A stretch of DNA of 64,000 nt from Mycoavidus cysteinexigens_B (GTDB taxonomy: Bacteria; Pseudomonadota; Gammaproteobacteria; Burkholderiales; Burkholderiaceae), in NCBI GenBank assembly GCA_031963465.1, contig JASSUG010000009.1, positions 1 to 64,000 on the forward strand. Reading direction: 5' to 3'. The notes beneath the pieces were generated by a model. It had not been told where the DNA came from, ran no database searches, and saw only the letters and a program-made list of their open reading frames with translations. A program made the position numbers and the translations under genes. Of this stretch, positions 53,720-63,668 are shown piece after piece; position 1 is the stretch's first letter, and each line of letters opens with the position of its first letter.

Positions 53720-54631
53720 ATGAAAGGCATCAATCAGAGACGAATGCACTATTTCTATGAAGTATTAATGTGCGGTTCAATCCGTGCAGCTTCAGACAAA
53801 TTAAATACTTGTGGCTCGGTAATTACACGTCAGATTAAAATTTTAGAAGAAGAGCTAGCTATTATGCTATTTGAACGGCGACCCCATGGCATGATACCGA
53901 CTGAAGCAGCACAAGGATTACTCCAATATTATCGAGGATGTTGCGCACAGCTTGAAATCTTAGAGGCTTATTTCCAAGAATTACGGGGCTTACAACGCGG
54001 CAATATCATCGTTGCTGCAAGCGAAGGATTTATTGACACATTCATGGACAATGTTCTAAATGACTTTTGCCGTCAGTATCCGAAATTGAATATTGATATA
54101 GAACTCACGCCTGTCAATGAGGTTGTGTCCAGAGTCGCTGAAGATGCTGCGCATATTGGATTAGCCTACAATCCTCCAACTCACCCCAATATTCGTTATC
54201 GTGCAAGCGCTCGACAACCTGTGTGTCTACTTGTAGATCGCAATCATCCACTCACAGCAAAATCTAGCGCCATTACTTTGGGTGAGGCAATCCAATATCC
54301 TCTTGGACTCATGCCTGCGTCATTCGGATTAAGGCAAATTCTACAATTATTAGAAATTTCCGAGAAAATCCGGCTAACTCCGATACTAACGACAAACTCC
54401 CTTGCTATTCTAAAAAAATTTGTCAAAGATAGCCATGGCGTAACGTTTATGCCCGCTTTTGCAGCGTACCGTGAGATTAAGGCTGATGAACTCGTTGCGC
54501 TTGAAATCGACAACGCAATTCTCGCCGCGGCAGAAACTCGCGCGATTGTCAGGCTTGGCCGCCCTCTTTCAGCCGCTGTTAATAAATTACTCAGGCTGAT
54601 CATCGCGAAATTACCTCTCTTCGAAAGCTGA
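53720..54631 (+). CDS. LysR family transcriptional regulator
   Basis: N-terminal winged helix-turn-helix (RRMHYFYEVLMCGSIRAASDKLNTCGSVITRQIKILEEELAIMLFERR), then the effector-binding domain from about residue 90 (GNIIVAASEGFIDTFMDNVLNDFCRQYPKLNIDIEL). 303 residues, normal. AAGAGAGAG precedes the ATG. Placed divergently from the 2HCT carrier and convergent with the M81 peptidase; I infer it senses a small organic acid or the peptidase substrate and controls this cassette. Confidence 0.9.
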   Translation: MKGINQRRMHYFYEVLMCGSIRAASDKLNTCGSVITRQIKILEEELAIMLFERRPHGMIPTEAAQGLLQYYRGCCAQLEILEAYFQELRGLQRGNIIVAASEGFIDTFMDNVLNDFCRQYPKLNIDIELTPVNEVVSRVAEDAAHIGLAYNPPTHPNIRYRASARQPVCLLVDRNHPLTAKSSAITLGEAIQYPLGLMPASFGLRQILQLLEISEKIRLTPILTTNSLAILKKFVKDSHGVTFMPAFAAYREIKADELVALEIDNAILAAAETRAIVRLGRPLSAAVNKLLRLIIAKLPLFES

Positions 54632-54634
54632 TGC

Positions 54635-56140
54635 TTAGCCGACGCTACACAGACTTTCAAATGCAATCCCCCCCGGACTTATACGAATACCTGGCGTCAG
54701 ACGTGTCCAAGCAAATTCAACCGGATCAGCAAATAACATGCCTGGCGCTTTCGCAATTAAAATTGCTTCAGCAATAGGTTCAAAGTCTGCGCGGAAATGA
54801 ACCGAACTCTTATTCACTAGGATTTTCATGTTCTCAGGTTGCACACCCGCTATTCGATATAAATTACGGTCGATCATCTGTGCTTTTAGCGAGCTAACAA
54901 CTACCCGGATATCATCTATTTTCAAACATGCAACGGGCCCAAGCTCTATTTTCATCCCATGTAGCATTGGGCCATCGAACTGGCCGCTACCATCCGATAA
55001 ATATTCAACACGAAATGTCGCTCGCAGCGGAGTATCGCCCGTAATACCAGACTGACCACCCAGAGTCAGCGTAATTTGCTTACCGACACCTGCACGGTGG
55101 GCAGCTGCTGCAGCTTGCGGATCATAAATCAAACCAATTGCCGCTTGCTTAGCTCTACAATCAATCAGCGCTCGCAGCATACCCATCGTATCCGAACTAC
55201 CACCTGCACCTGGATTATCCTGCGTGTCGGCTATCACAACAGGGCGTGTCGCATTGATGGAGAGACGCTGCGCTTCTCTTACCGCTTCTTTAGGCCCCCA
55301 AAACTGTACAGTCCACTCAAGTTCGCGCGCCACAATGTCCTCGAACAACCTATCTATGGCTTTTTCGATGGCTCTATTGTCAAGCCCATAGCCCCATAAC
55401 ACAGGCCCGCATTCAGCGAAATCAGCGGCTGGAAAGCCAGGGGCAAAGGATAAAGAAACAATGGTCTCTCTTTCTAGTGATGAGAGTTGCTGGTATACAC
55501 TGCGCGCAGGCTCAAACAACGTACTCATACTATTAATTGGTATCAAAAATGGTAAGCGGCGACTCACCCCATGCAATTTCTTGCCATTAGAAATAAGCTC
55601 TTCCAGCATGACTGCCGCGCGCTCACCAGTTTGAGCCATATCGACATGCGGATACGTACGAAACGCCACTAAACCGTCTGCATTTTTTAGCATTTTATCC
55701 GTAACATTGGCGTGTAAATCAAGGCTTGCAACAATTGGCCGATGAGGGCCCACCACATGTCTTAATCGTGCAAGTAATTCACCCTCGCCATCATCAATAT
55801 GTTCAGCAACCATTGCACCATGCAGATCAAGATAAATCGCATCGAAGTCATTTGCTTTTGCCGCAGCAATGATCTCACCAGCAATCCGCTCATAGGCGGC
55901 TTCCGTCACATGCGCGGACGGACTTGCGCCGGCCCAAATAATCGGAATTAACTGGTGGCCTTTACTTTCCATTTTGTTAATAAAACCACCGATAGGAATA
56001 TTTACAGTGCGCAAAGTGAGCACATCTGCACCGCGCGATAAGGCAGGAAAATATTCTCCAAGAACAAAATTTTCATACGCAGCCTTCGAGCGCGCGAATG
56101 TATTGGTTTCGTGCTGGAATCCAGCAATCAGTATGCGCAT
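54635..56140 (-). CDS. M81 family metallopeptidase (MlrC-like)
   Basis: Zinc peptidase family named after microcystinase MlrC; most members act on unknown small peptides or are secreted-peptide scavengers. IAGFQHETNTFARSKAAYENF starts the protein, AIYLDLHGAMVAEHIDDGEGELL and IVASLDLHANVTDKML carry the metal ligands, IADTQDNPGAGGSSDTMGMLRAL is the Gly-rich loop, and the C-terminal MlrC_C domain ends PGIRISPGGIAFE. 501 residues. 61 bases downstream of the MFS gene on the same strand, so probably one transcript: transporter plus hydrolase. Confidence 0.88.
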   Translation of the reverse strand: MRILIAGFQHETNTFARSKAAYENFVLGEYFPALSRGADVLTLRTVNIPIGGFINKMESKGHQLIPIIWAGASPSAHVTEAAYERIAGEIIAAAKANDFDAIYLDLHGAMVAEHIDDGEGELLARLRHVVGPHRPIVASLDLHANVTDKMLKNADGLVAFRTYPHVDMAQTGERAAVMLEELISNGKKLHGVSRRLPFLIPINSMSTLFEPARSVYQQLSSLERETIVSLSFAPGFPAADFAECGPVLWGYGLDNRAIEKAIDRLFEDIVARELEWTVQFWGPKEAVREAQRLSINATRPVVIADTQDNPGAGGSSDTMGMLRALIDCRAKQAAIGLIYDPQAAAAAHRAGVGKQITLTLGGQSGITGDTPLRATFRVEYLSDGSGQFDGPMLHGMKIELGPVACLKIDDIRVVVSSLKAQMIDRNLYRIAGVQPENMKILVNKSSVHFRADFEPIAEAILIAKAPGMLFADPVEFAWTRLTPGIRISPGGIAFESLCSVG

Positions 56141-56201
56141 GCCAAATCCTTTGCCAAACCAGTCATAGATATAAGGTTTTATTTGAAAACGTTAGGAATA
56201 C

Positions 56202-57503
56202 CTAAGCACGCACTCTAACCGAAGGTAGGCGGTTGAGTACAATAGAAAGGCAGCCTATAAGCAATAAACCAACGATCATAAACAGTCCCGCATTCAAACT
56301 ACCGGTTTCCTTTTTTAGGTATCCAATAATCAAAGGGCTCAGGAAACCGCCGAATAGCCCAATACTATTGATAAGTGCAATCCCGCCAGCAGCTGCGTTG
56401 CCGGTCAAGTAATCAGAAGGCATGGCCCAAAACACCGTATAGGACGCCCACATAAACGCTGTTGCAAACGTTATGCTGATCATCGAAATGATAAAGTTGT
56501 CAGATGCCATCGCGGCAACGAAAAGTGCTAATGCACTCAGAAAACCCAATATAGCACTGTGCCAACGCCGCTCACCACTGCGATCTGAACTGCGTCCAAA
56601 CACAATCATTGCGATCATCGCCGCTATGTATGGAACGATTGAATAAAGTCCAATTTTCATGGTGTCAGTAACCCCTGCGCTTTTCAAAATCGTGGGTAAC
56701 CAAAAACTAACTGCGTAGATCCCACAAATTAAACAAAAGTAACCAAGCGCCATAGCATATACGTGCTTATCTTTAAGAATTTGGCGAAATGAAAGCGGTG
56801 CGACATATTGCGGCGTAATATCAGCCGCCAGTAATTTTTTTTCGTGTGGTGATAACCAATTTGTCTGAGCAGGTTTGTCGGCTAGATAAAAAAACGCAAT
56901 AATGCCTAGAGCCACACATGGTAGCCCCTCAATAAGAAACATCCATTGCCATCCTTTCAGTCCATAGGCCCCGGAAAAAGCCGTCATGACCCAGGTGGAT
57001 AATGGCCCACTGATTATGCCGCCTATTGGACCTGCACACATAAGGATAGACATAGCACGCGCCATACGCGCTTTCGAATACCAGTAGGTCAAGTAAAAAA
57101 TCACACCGGGAGCAAATCCTGCTTCGAAAACACCAAGTAAAAAGCGGAGAATATAGAAGCTCCATGCATCATGGACAAACAACATTGAGGCCGAGGTCAT
57201 CCCCCACAAGACCATGATGCGACTCAGCGTTTTACGCGCTCCGATCTTGAGTAAAAGCAGATTGCTTGGTACTTCGAACAGCATGTAGCCGAGAAAAAAT
57301 ATACCGGCAGCAAGGCCATATATTGCATCGTCTATGCCAATATCTTGCTGCATCTGTAGTTTCGCAAAACCGATATTGATCCGGTCTATATAAGCAAAGA
57401 CATAGCACAACACTAAAAATGGAAGAAGGCGCCAATTGATCTTACGATAGACAGCGGAAGATTCGTTAATTAATGGCAATGCTTTATGAGTCGTTGTGTG
57501 CAT
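56202..57503 (-). CDS. MFS transporter, anion:cation symporter type
   Basis: Twelve-helix major facilitator of the ACS branch (phthalate, glucarate and tartrate permeases). KINWRLLPFLVLCYVFAYIDRINIGFAKLQMQQDIGI and YGLAAGIFFLGYMLFEVPSNLLLLKIGARKTLSRIMVLWGM are the ACS signatures. 433 residues from MHTTTHK, with GGAGGG eight bases upstream. Substrate probably an organic anion; next to the M81 peptidase and LysR. Confidence 0.9.
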   Translation of the reverse strand: MHTTTHKALPLINESSAVYRKINWRLLPFLVLCYVFAYIDRINIGFAKLQMQQDIGIDDAIYGLAAGIFFLGYMLFEVPSNLLLLKIGARKTLSRIMVLWGMTSASMLFVHDAWSFYILRFLLGVFEAGFAPGVIFYLTYWYSKARMARAMSILMCAGPIGGIISGPLSTWVMTAFSGAYGLKGWQWMFLIEGLPCVALGIIAFFYLADKPAQTNWLSPHEKKLLAADITPQYVAPLSFRQILKDKHVYAMALGYFCLICGIYAVSFWLPTILKSAGVTDTMKIGLYSIVPYIAAMIAMIVFGRSSDRSGERRWHSAILGFLSALALFVAAMASDNFIISMISITFATAFMWASYTVFWAMPSDYLTGNAAAGGIALINSIGLFGGFLSPLIIGYLKKETGSLNAGLFMIVGLLLIGCLSIVLNRLPSVRVRA

Positions 57504-57649
57504 CGAGTTATTCCCTCCAATATGAACTCCGGCTTTAGGCTGGCGCATGCTTGACCGCTTCGTAATACGCGGCTGCAGCGTCGATCATGCGTGGATATAA
57601 ATGGATGTCGTATCGATACTGATAGGGGCAAGGTCAAAGGTACAAATAA

Positions 57650-58843
57650 TTACAACTGCCCATAACTATGCAGACCAGACAAAAACATATTCACCCCCAA
57701 GAAAGCAAACAGCGTAACCAGTAAACCAATCAGTGCCCACCAAGCCGCCAAGGCGCCGCGCAAGCCCTTAATCAGCCGCATATGTAGCCATGCTGCATAG
57801 TTTAGCCAGACAATTAACGCCCAGGTTTCTTTAGGGTCCCAACTCCAGTACCCACCCCATGCGTCAGCCGCCCATAGCGCACCGAGAATGGTGGCGATGG
57901 TAAAAAAGGCAAAACCCACGGCAATTGATTTGTACATCAGGTCATCTAGCACAACCAAAGCTGGCAAGCGATCACCCCATACGCCGTAGCGTTTGAGCAA
58001 CGCAGCGACGGCAACCATCGCGGCTAACGCAAAGCTGGCATACCCAATAAAGTTCGCTGGCACATGAATTTTCATCCACCAACTTTGCAAGGCAGGCACC
58101 AGAGGTTGAATTTGTTGGGCTTCGCGCGCAGCGGCGTACCACATTAGAAAACCCACTGCCGCACTGATCACAAGCAGCACAAAAGCGCCTAATGCGCGCG
58201 TTTGATAATGCATTTCATAGTACAAGTAGAAAAGTGCCGTCAACAGGCAAAACAATACAAAAACTTCGTAGAGATTTGAAATTGGGATATGGCCAATATC
58301 TGCGCCAATCAAATAAGACTCATACCAACGCACCATCATGCCAGTAAAGCCTAATAACACAGCGGCCCAGCACAGCCACGAGCCGAGCTTAGCACCCACG
58401 GTTGAGCGCGCCAGTAAGCCGCCCCAATAAAACACCGTGGCCAGTAAAAACAGGGTGCTCATCCACAAAATTGCGGATTGGCTCGATAAGAGATACTTTA
58501 AGAAAAAAACTTGCTCCGCTCGCGCTAGCTCACCGTGATAAAAGGCAATGGCTGAATAGGATAGAACTGCGATCAGTGCCAGCAACACGCGCACGGGCTT
58601 CCAATACCAACCCAGCACCCCAAAAACCGGTACCGCTGCCAGTAAAATAGCCTGCTCGTAGTAGTCCATATTATGACCATACTGCATGAGTGTGAAAATA
58701 GCACCGGCAAGCAGCGCCCCTAAATAGAGCCAATCAAACGGCGTCAATCGATTTAATCGCGTTTGCACCGGAAAAGCTTCTGGGCTCCGCGTAGACAGGC
58801 CGGTTTTGCTAGACGGCTTAGTGGAATGTAAATTTTCCATCAT
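57650..58843 (-). CDS. ccsA: Cytochrome c biogenesis protein CcsA (ResC-type)
   Basis: Haem-handling half of System II cytochrome c maturation. About eight membrane helices; the WWD haem-binding domain is LWAADAWGGYWSWDPKETWALIVWLNYAAWLHMRL. Conserved His residues flank it. 397 residues. Seven bases after resB, same strand. Matures the haem proteins PetC and the c4-type cytochrome in this window. Confidence 0.93.
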   Translation of the reverse strand: MMENLHSTKPSSKTGLSTRSPEAFPVQTRLNRLTPFDWLYLGALLAGAIFTLMQYGHNMDYYEQAILLAAVPVFGVLGWYWKPVRVLLALIAVLSYSAIAFYHGELARAEQVFFLKYLLSSQSAILWMSTLFLLATVFYWGGLLARSTVGAKLGSWLCWAAVLLGFTGMMVRWYESYLIGADIGHIPISNLYEVFVLFCLLTALFYLYYEMHYQTRALGAFVLLVISAAVGFLMWYAAAREAQQIQPLVPALQSWWMKIHVPANFIGYASFALAAMVAVAALLKRYGVWGDRLPALVVLDDLMYKSIAVGFAFFTIATILGALWAADAWGGYWSWDPKETWALIVWLNYAAWLHMRLIKGLRGALAAWWALIGLLVTLFAFLGVNMFLSGLHSYGQL

Positions 58844-58849
58844 TTAACT

Positions 58850-60982
58850 TCAAAGAGAGTCAGGTATATTGAGGGTTCGGCCAACTTGATGACGCAGTTG
58901 GATAAATTCGTTTTCAAAATCGAGGGTTCTACGAGCAGCAGACATGGCCATTAATACTGTTGTGCCAGTTCCATGTTCACTCTCTTTGAGCCAAAACCAT
59001 ACACGTCGTTCGCGCACATAAAACATAGCGAATACGCCTAGCACCAGTAATAGACTACCAAAGTAAACAATCTTTTTGCCCGGCGAACGCGTCACTTGAA
59101 AAACCGACGCTTTGACTTCATTAAATGAGTCAAGTTGCAAAAAAACCGGAGCGCGGTAGAAAAAACTATCGGATAAGGCATTGATGGCTGATTGCACAAA
59201 GCGGCCATTGGCCGCATTCTCGACATTAGGTATCAGTCCTGCTCGCTCACGCACGATTTGCCAAAGGTCCCAAAACGCCCCTTCTAGCGTACGCAATAAT
59301 AACTCTACTGCTTTCGCTTGCTCGGTTTTAGGCACAGAGGATTCGATAAACTTCGCCAACGCAGCAAATCCTCCTGCCGTATCTGTACCGTCATTTTGGA
59401 TAGCTTGCAGCGCCTGAGCCCCAGCAAAAAGACCCAATACGCGCGCTGCACTTCGCTCAAGCTGCGATTGCAATGGCGTCCCCGGCTGAGCTAAACGCGC
59501 GGCAAAACGCTTGGCGGCAGCTGCGCGCAAGAGCGGAGTTTGCAACGCGGCACGCAATTGCATCCAGGTCTTCACCGTATGCTCCGTATCGGCTGGAATG
59601 CGCAGATAGCGAAAAGGCTGTTGCGGGTTTTCGCGCATACCCGCTAAAAACACCCATTCGTCATCAATTTCAAGCGGCAGCATATAATGGTTGAATTCCC
59701 GCGCTTGGCCTGTGCTATCCCGTATTTTATATTGTACAGAAGGGCCTATATTGCGTAGCGTTTGCGGTTTGGAGGTTTTCGCGCCAGACCCCAGCCGCTG
59801 ATCAAAGGCTTCTTGCAATGAGCGGCGGGCGACGCCACGGACATCGGCTTTACCGTCGGCAGCGGCAATATTTTCAACATTAATCGCGCGGAAATCGGTT
59901 AATTCGAGGGTTGCTCCGTCATCCATTAATGGCAACGAGCTATTAATCTGCCCTTTTAACGCAAAAGACCGCGCCTTTGAACCCGCCATCGGATAAGCCG
60001 TGAATTGCACACTTGAGCCACCATCCTCAAAACTTGATTGATAAATGGCAATACCACGATAAATAAAAGGTTTGTTCACTTCAATACGAGCTGCAATAGG
60101 CTGCTGACTTTCCTTATCCAAAACGACAATATCGCTAGCAAAGCGTTTGGGCATCCCAGTTGAATAATACTCAACGATAAATTGCTTAAGTTGGAGGGTG
60201 AATGGCAAATCTTGGATCAGCGTACCCTCCACTTGATTCAGAATGGCCGTGGATACATGCTGACCTTCAGGTACCCACGCATAGCCACGAAAGCTTGGAT
60301 TCGACGTACTTAGCCGGTGCTTAGGCGCAATTTCAGCAATCACTGCATTGCCTTGCAATGGGGATTTATCAAATAGCCACATTTGTAGACGTACCGGTAA
60401 ATTACTATCCAGTAAGCCACCGATACAAATCACCACAATCGCCAGATGCGCAAAGATATAGCCCAACTTGCTCAAGGCGCCGCGCTTGGCGGCGATCAGC
60501 AAGCCACCGTCGTTTGGTTTTACTTTATAGCGATAGCCACTCGCCTTAATCAACCCTTGCAGTCGTGCGGCGGTCTCGGCACGGGCATGAGCCCCCTCAA
60601 AATCAGCCCGATGTCCGAATGCGCGTAAGCTATTTTCTTGCACCCGATCTTTCCAGCTGCGCATCTCAGCCATCATGTGTGGGCCATTACGCCATAAGCA
60701 CAACGAAAGCGAGACAACTAGAAACAAAAGGATTGCGCTAAACCACCAAGAACTATAAACATTGTATAGGCCCAGTGCATGAAAAATTTCCGCCCAGAAT
60801 GGGCCGAACTGAGCCACATAATTAGGATAGGGCTCTTGTTGTTTAAGCACGGTGCCAATCACGCTCGCGATCGCGAGCACGACCAATAAGGCAATCGCAA
60901 AACGCATCGAACTGAGTAATTCAATGGTGTTTTTCGATAAAGGGCGTTTTGTCTTGAGCGGAGTATTTAAATTCAATTTCAC
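58850..60982 (-). CDS. resB: Cytochrome c biogenesis protein ResB (Ccs1)
   Basis: Partner of CcsA in System II haem ligation. SSMRFAIALLVVLAIASVIGTVLKQQEPYPNYVAQFGPFWAEIF is the N-terminal membrane and periplasmic motif; further helices at VVSLSLCLWR, LGYIFAHLAIVVICIGGLLD and near the C-terminus (IVYFGSLLLVLGVFAMFYVRERRVWFWL). 710 residues from the GTG at 60982 (GAGG seven bases upstream); an earlier TTG would add 18. Downstream of the Fic gene's repeat region, divergent. Confidence 0.92.
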   Translation of the reverse strand: MKLNLNTPLKTKRPLSKNTIELLSSMRFAIALLVVLAIASVIGTVLKQQEPYPNYVAQFGPFWAEIFHALGLYNVYSSWWFSAILLFLVVSLSLCLWRNGPHMMAEMRSWKDRVQENSLRAFGHRADFEGAHARAETAARLQGLIKASGYRYKVKPNDGGLLIAAKRGALSKLGYIFAHLAIVVICIGGLLDSNLPVRLQMWLFDKSPLQGNAVIAEIAPKHRLSTSNPSFRGYAWVPEGQHVSTAILNQVEGTLIQDLPFTLQLKQFIVEYYSTGMPKRFASDIVVLDKESQQPIAARIEVNKPFIYRGIAIYQSSFEDGGSSVQFTAYPMAGSKARSFALKGQINSSLPLMDDGATLELTDFRAINVENIAAADGKADVRGVARRSLQEAFDQRLGSGAKTSKPQTLRNIGPSVQYKIRDSTGQAREFNHYMLPLEIDDEWVFLAGMRENPQQPFRYLRIPADTEHTVKTWMQLRAALQTPLLRAAAAKRFAARLAQPGTPLQSQLERSAARVLGLFAGAQALQAIQNDGTDTAGGFAALAKFIESSVPKTEQAKAVELLLRTLEGAFWDLWQIVRERAGLIPNVENAANGRFVQSAINALSDSFFYRAPVFLQLDSFNEVKASVFQVTRSPGKKIVYFGSLLLVLGVFAMFYVRERRVWFWLKESEHGTGTTVLMAMSAARRTLDFENEFIQLRHQVGRTLNIPDSL

Positions 60983-61141
60983 AGACTCGCCTCGTCTGCT
61001 CTGCACAAAATCGCTGATCGCCGCTGAGCCAGGCAAGCATCTGCGCTTAATTTAATTTGGCCTTTGCCTATTGGAATATCACTGCTGACGGCTTTTAGAT
61101 GTTGCCCCGTAACATATTCGATGGGTTCAGACACACAAAAT

Positions 61142-61285
61142 CGCGAGCATTTTTGCGGGGAAATTATCGAACGCGGGCATTTTTGCGATAAAATTATCAA
61201 ATGCGGGCATTTTTGCGATTTCGCGCTCATTTTTGCGGTAAAAATATTAAACACACTTACTTTTGCTATTTCGCATCCATTGTTG
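61142..61285. repeat. Degenerate tandem repeats upstream of the Fic gene
   Basis: About five units near 30 bases. Units 1 and 2 (61142-61171, 61172-61201) read CGCGrGCATTTTTGCG then AAATTATCrAA; unit 3 begins at 61202, a fourth at 61221 (CGCGCTCATTTTTGCGG), and a fifth degenerate copy around 61255. The core CATTTTTGCG is shared. They end a few bases before the Fic ATG, so they could be iterated operator sites controlling it. Confidence 0.7.
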
Positions 61286-61295
61286 AGTCAATTCA

Positions 61296-62825
61296 ATGAC
61301 CTATTATGACTTATCAACCAAACAGCCTGCAGGATATACGTGGCTAGTTGAAGCATATCAATTGAAAACACGCCCCCATTGGCGCCAGTCTTTCATCAAA
61401 AGCCATGTTAAATCACGCGAAACCGTCAATCATGCCGACCATGTACAGCAAAATTTTCGTCAAAGTTACGCGCCAGAAAACACTATTTTAGGCCATCTTG
61501 AGTTTGCTTTGCGATATGAAGGTATCAATCTCGAAATCTTAAGCCGCCTCTTTATCCAAGACGGCAAAACACAATTGGAAGCGGCCTTACAAAAATCAGC
61601 TCAATCGCCTATTTTAAGACGGCTCGGCTTTTTGTATGAAGGATTGACCAACACACAGCTTAACGTACCGGACACAAACAAAAAGAGTGCTTACATTAAA
61701 CTAGCTGATAGCAAGCTCTATGTGAATTACAGCAAACCCGTTCGTAGCGAACGGTTCCGCATTGAAAATAACCTGATAGGGAGCTTTCAATTTTGCCCAA
61801 TCGTACGGCGCACACCTACTATCCAAAAATTCTTAGAGCAAGATCTGGCAGGTGAGGTCAATCGTGCCCTCATGCGCTACAACCCACGTAGCCTCGAGCG
61901 AGCAGCGGCCTGGCTCTATTTGAAAGAAACCCAATATTCATTTGATATTGAACGAGAAAAACCAAGCGGCAACAAAACCGAGCGTTTCATGCAAGCACTG
62001 CGTGAAGCAAGCGATCCCCAGCCCGTGACACAAGAACGTTTGTGCTTACTCCAAAATATTGTGGTTGATGCACGTTTTCGCGAGGTAGGCTATCGTAACA
62101 GCCAAAATTATGTTGGACGAGAATTGAATAATGGGCTCCATCGCGTCGATTTTCTGCCACCTCGCCCCGAAGATATTCCTTCACTCATGAAGGACTGGAT
62201 CGCTTGGACCAATCACCTAGCTGAAGAAGACGGGATAGCGGCCCCCATCGCCGCTGCATTAGCTGCTTTCTCTTTTGTTTTTTTGCATCCATTTATGGAT
62301 GGCAACGGCCGTATACACCGCTTCCTCGTGCATGAGGTGCTGACACGCCGAGGCTTTACTCCGCGTGGGTTTATCTTACCCGTATCAGCCGTGATGAAAG
62401 CTCGGCTAGATGAGTATATTGGTGCGCTAGAAGCCTTCTCAAAACCATTAAAACGCTTAAGCGATTACTATCCGATCACACCCGATATTCCAGCACGAGG
62501 AAACGATGCATTACTGTATCGGTATTTCGATGCAACCCCACAGGTCGAGTTTTTATTATTGTGTTTAAAGCAAGTGATCGAGAAAGATCTTGAGCAGGAA
62601 CTCCAATTTTTACTTAAACGCGACGCCCTCTATGCAAAATTAAATGAAGAATTCGATTGGCCAGGAACAGCGCTCGATAAATTTATTATTTTTGTCCATC
62701 AAAATCAAGGGAAGCTGTCCAAAGCTAAACGTGATAAATATTTCCCTTACCTAGAAGAGGCTGAGATTTTAAGGTTTGAGGAACTTTATGGCGATGTTTT
62801 CAAAGCTGTGCCCCTAGAAGCTTAG
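61296..62825 (+). CDS. Fic domain protein (protein AMPylase-like)
   Basis: Fic enzymes transfer AMP (or other nucleotides) to protein hydroxyls. The active loop is HPFMDGNGRIHR at residues 331-342 (His331, Asp335, Arg339), matching HPFxDGNGR. About 110 residues before it, YSFDIEREKPSGNKTERF corresponds to the inhibitory helix of class II Fic proteins, (S/T)xxxE(G/N): Ser215 and Glu219 are present but the following Gly is Arg. A DUF4172-like N-domain and a C-terminal helical part (KFIIFVHQNQGKLSKAKRDKYF) flank it. 509 residues. Convergent with the cytochrome gene, overlapping by four bases. Confidence 0.9.
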   Translation: MTYYDLSTKQPAGYTWLVEAYQLKTRPHWRQSFIKSHVKSRETVNHADHVQQNFRQSYAPENTILGHLEFALRYEGINLEILSRLFIQDGKTQLEAALQKSAQSPILRRLGFLYEGLTNTQLNVPDTNKKSAYIKLADSKLYVNYSKPVRSERFRIENNLIGSFQFCPIVRRTPTIQKFLEQDLAGEVNRALMRYNPRSLERAAAWLYLKETQYSFDIEREKPSGNKTERFMQALREASDPQPVTQERLCLLQNIVVDARFREVGYRNSQNYVGRELNNGLHRVDFLPPRPEDIPSLMKDWIAWTNHLAEEDGIAAPIAAALAAFSFVFLHPFMDGNGRIHRFLVHEVLTRRGFTPRGFILPVSAVMKARLDEYIGALEAFSKPLKRLSDYYPITPDIPARGNDALLYRYFDATPQVEFLLLCLKQVIEKDLEQELQFLLKRDALYAKLNEEFDWPGTALDKFIIFVHQNQGKLSKAKRDKYFPYLEEAEILRFEELYGDVFKAVPLEA

Positions 62826-63466
62826 CGCAGACCCGCAATATACTCTGCCAGCGCCTTAATTTCTTTGTCTGATAACCGCTCTGCAATCGCCTGCATAGGA
62901 TCATTGTTAGCACGCTCACCTTGTTGAAAGGCCTGCAATTGCGCGATTGTGTAATCTTGCCATTGGCCGGCTAAGCGCGGATATTGTACTGGCATGCCAG
63001 CGCCCGTTGGGCCATGGCAGGCGGCACAGGCTGGCACGCCTCTCTCGGCGATGCCGCCACGCCAGATTTGCTGGCCATGCACCGCCATCTCCTGACTGTG
63101 CGCAAAAGCAAGCTTTACGGGTAAGCCAGCAAAATAAGCTGAGACATCCCACATGTCTTGTTCAGACAAGATTGAGGCAAAGCTAGCCATAATAGGGTTG
63201 TTGCGTTTTGGCGCCTTGTCGCCGGACTTAGTTTTGTAATCCAGTAACTGTTTATATAGATATTCAATATGCTGACCAGCAAGATTGGGCGCGAGACCCG
63301 TTGCCCCGCTGCCCTCTACGCCGTGGCAGGAGATACAGACCTGGCTGGCAATGGCTTGACCACGAGCCGTATCTATTTTGACTGACGTATTTTGCGGATA
63401 GGCCGCCGCTGTGTATGCCACTAATCCCACCCACATCACTCGCCAGAACTTGTATGGCCGGCTCAT
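62822..63466 (-). CDS. Dihaem cytochrome c, c4-type
   Basis: Periplasmic electron carrier with two class I haem domains. Signal peptide (FWRVMWVGLVAYTAAAYP), then CISCHGVEGSGATGLAPNLAGQHIEYLYKQL for the first haem and CAACHGPTGAGMPVQYPRLAGQW for the second; Met ligands lie in NNPIMASFAS and NNDPMQAIAERLSDKEIKALAEYI. 214 residues from ATG 63466, preceded by AAGGGGG. Typical neighbour of engB and ccsAB, and likely an electron acceptor for the bc1 complex. Confidence 0.92.
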   Translation of the reverse strand: MSRPYKFWRVMWVGLVAYTAAAYPQNTSVKIDTARGQAIASQVCISCHGVEGSGATGLAPNLAGQHIEYLYKQLLDYKTKSGDKAPKRNNPIMASFASILSEQDMWDVSAYFAGLPVKLAFAHSQEMAVHGQQIWRGGIAERGVPACAACHGPTGAGMPVQYPRLAGQWQDYTIAQLQAFQQGERANNDPMQAIAERLSDKEIKALAEYIAGLR

Positions 63467-63668
63467 AGAACCCCCTTGTCTCGTTTTGTTGTTGTCTCTC
63501 AAAACCGGTCTAATAGGCTTTTTACTTGATTTTATATTATACAATAAGGACTTTTCCAAGGTTTATAAACGGCCACCATCAGCTTATGCCGGTTTAAGTT
63601 AAACCACCACGTGGCAGCTGGCGTCAAATGGGTGTAAGTTTTTTCTACCGCCTTCAAGGCACACATTT

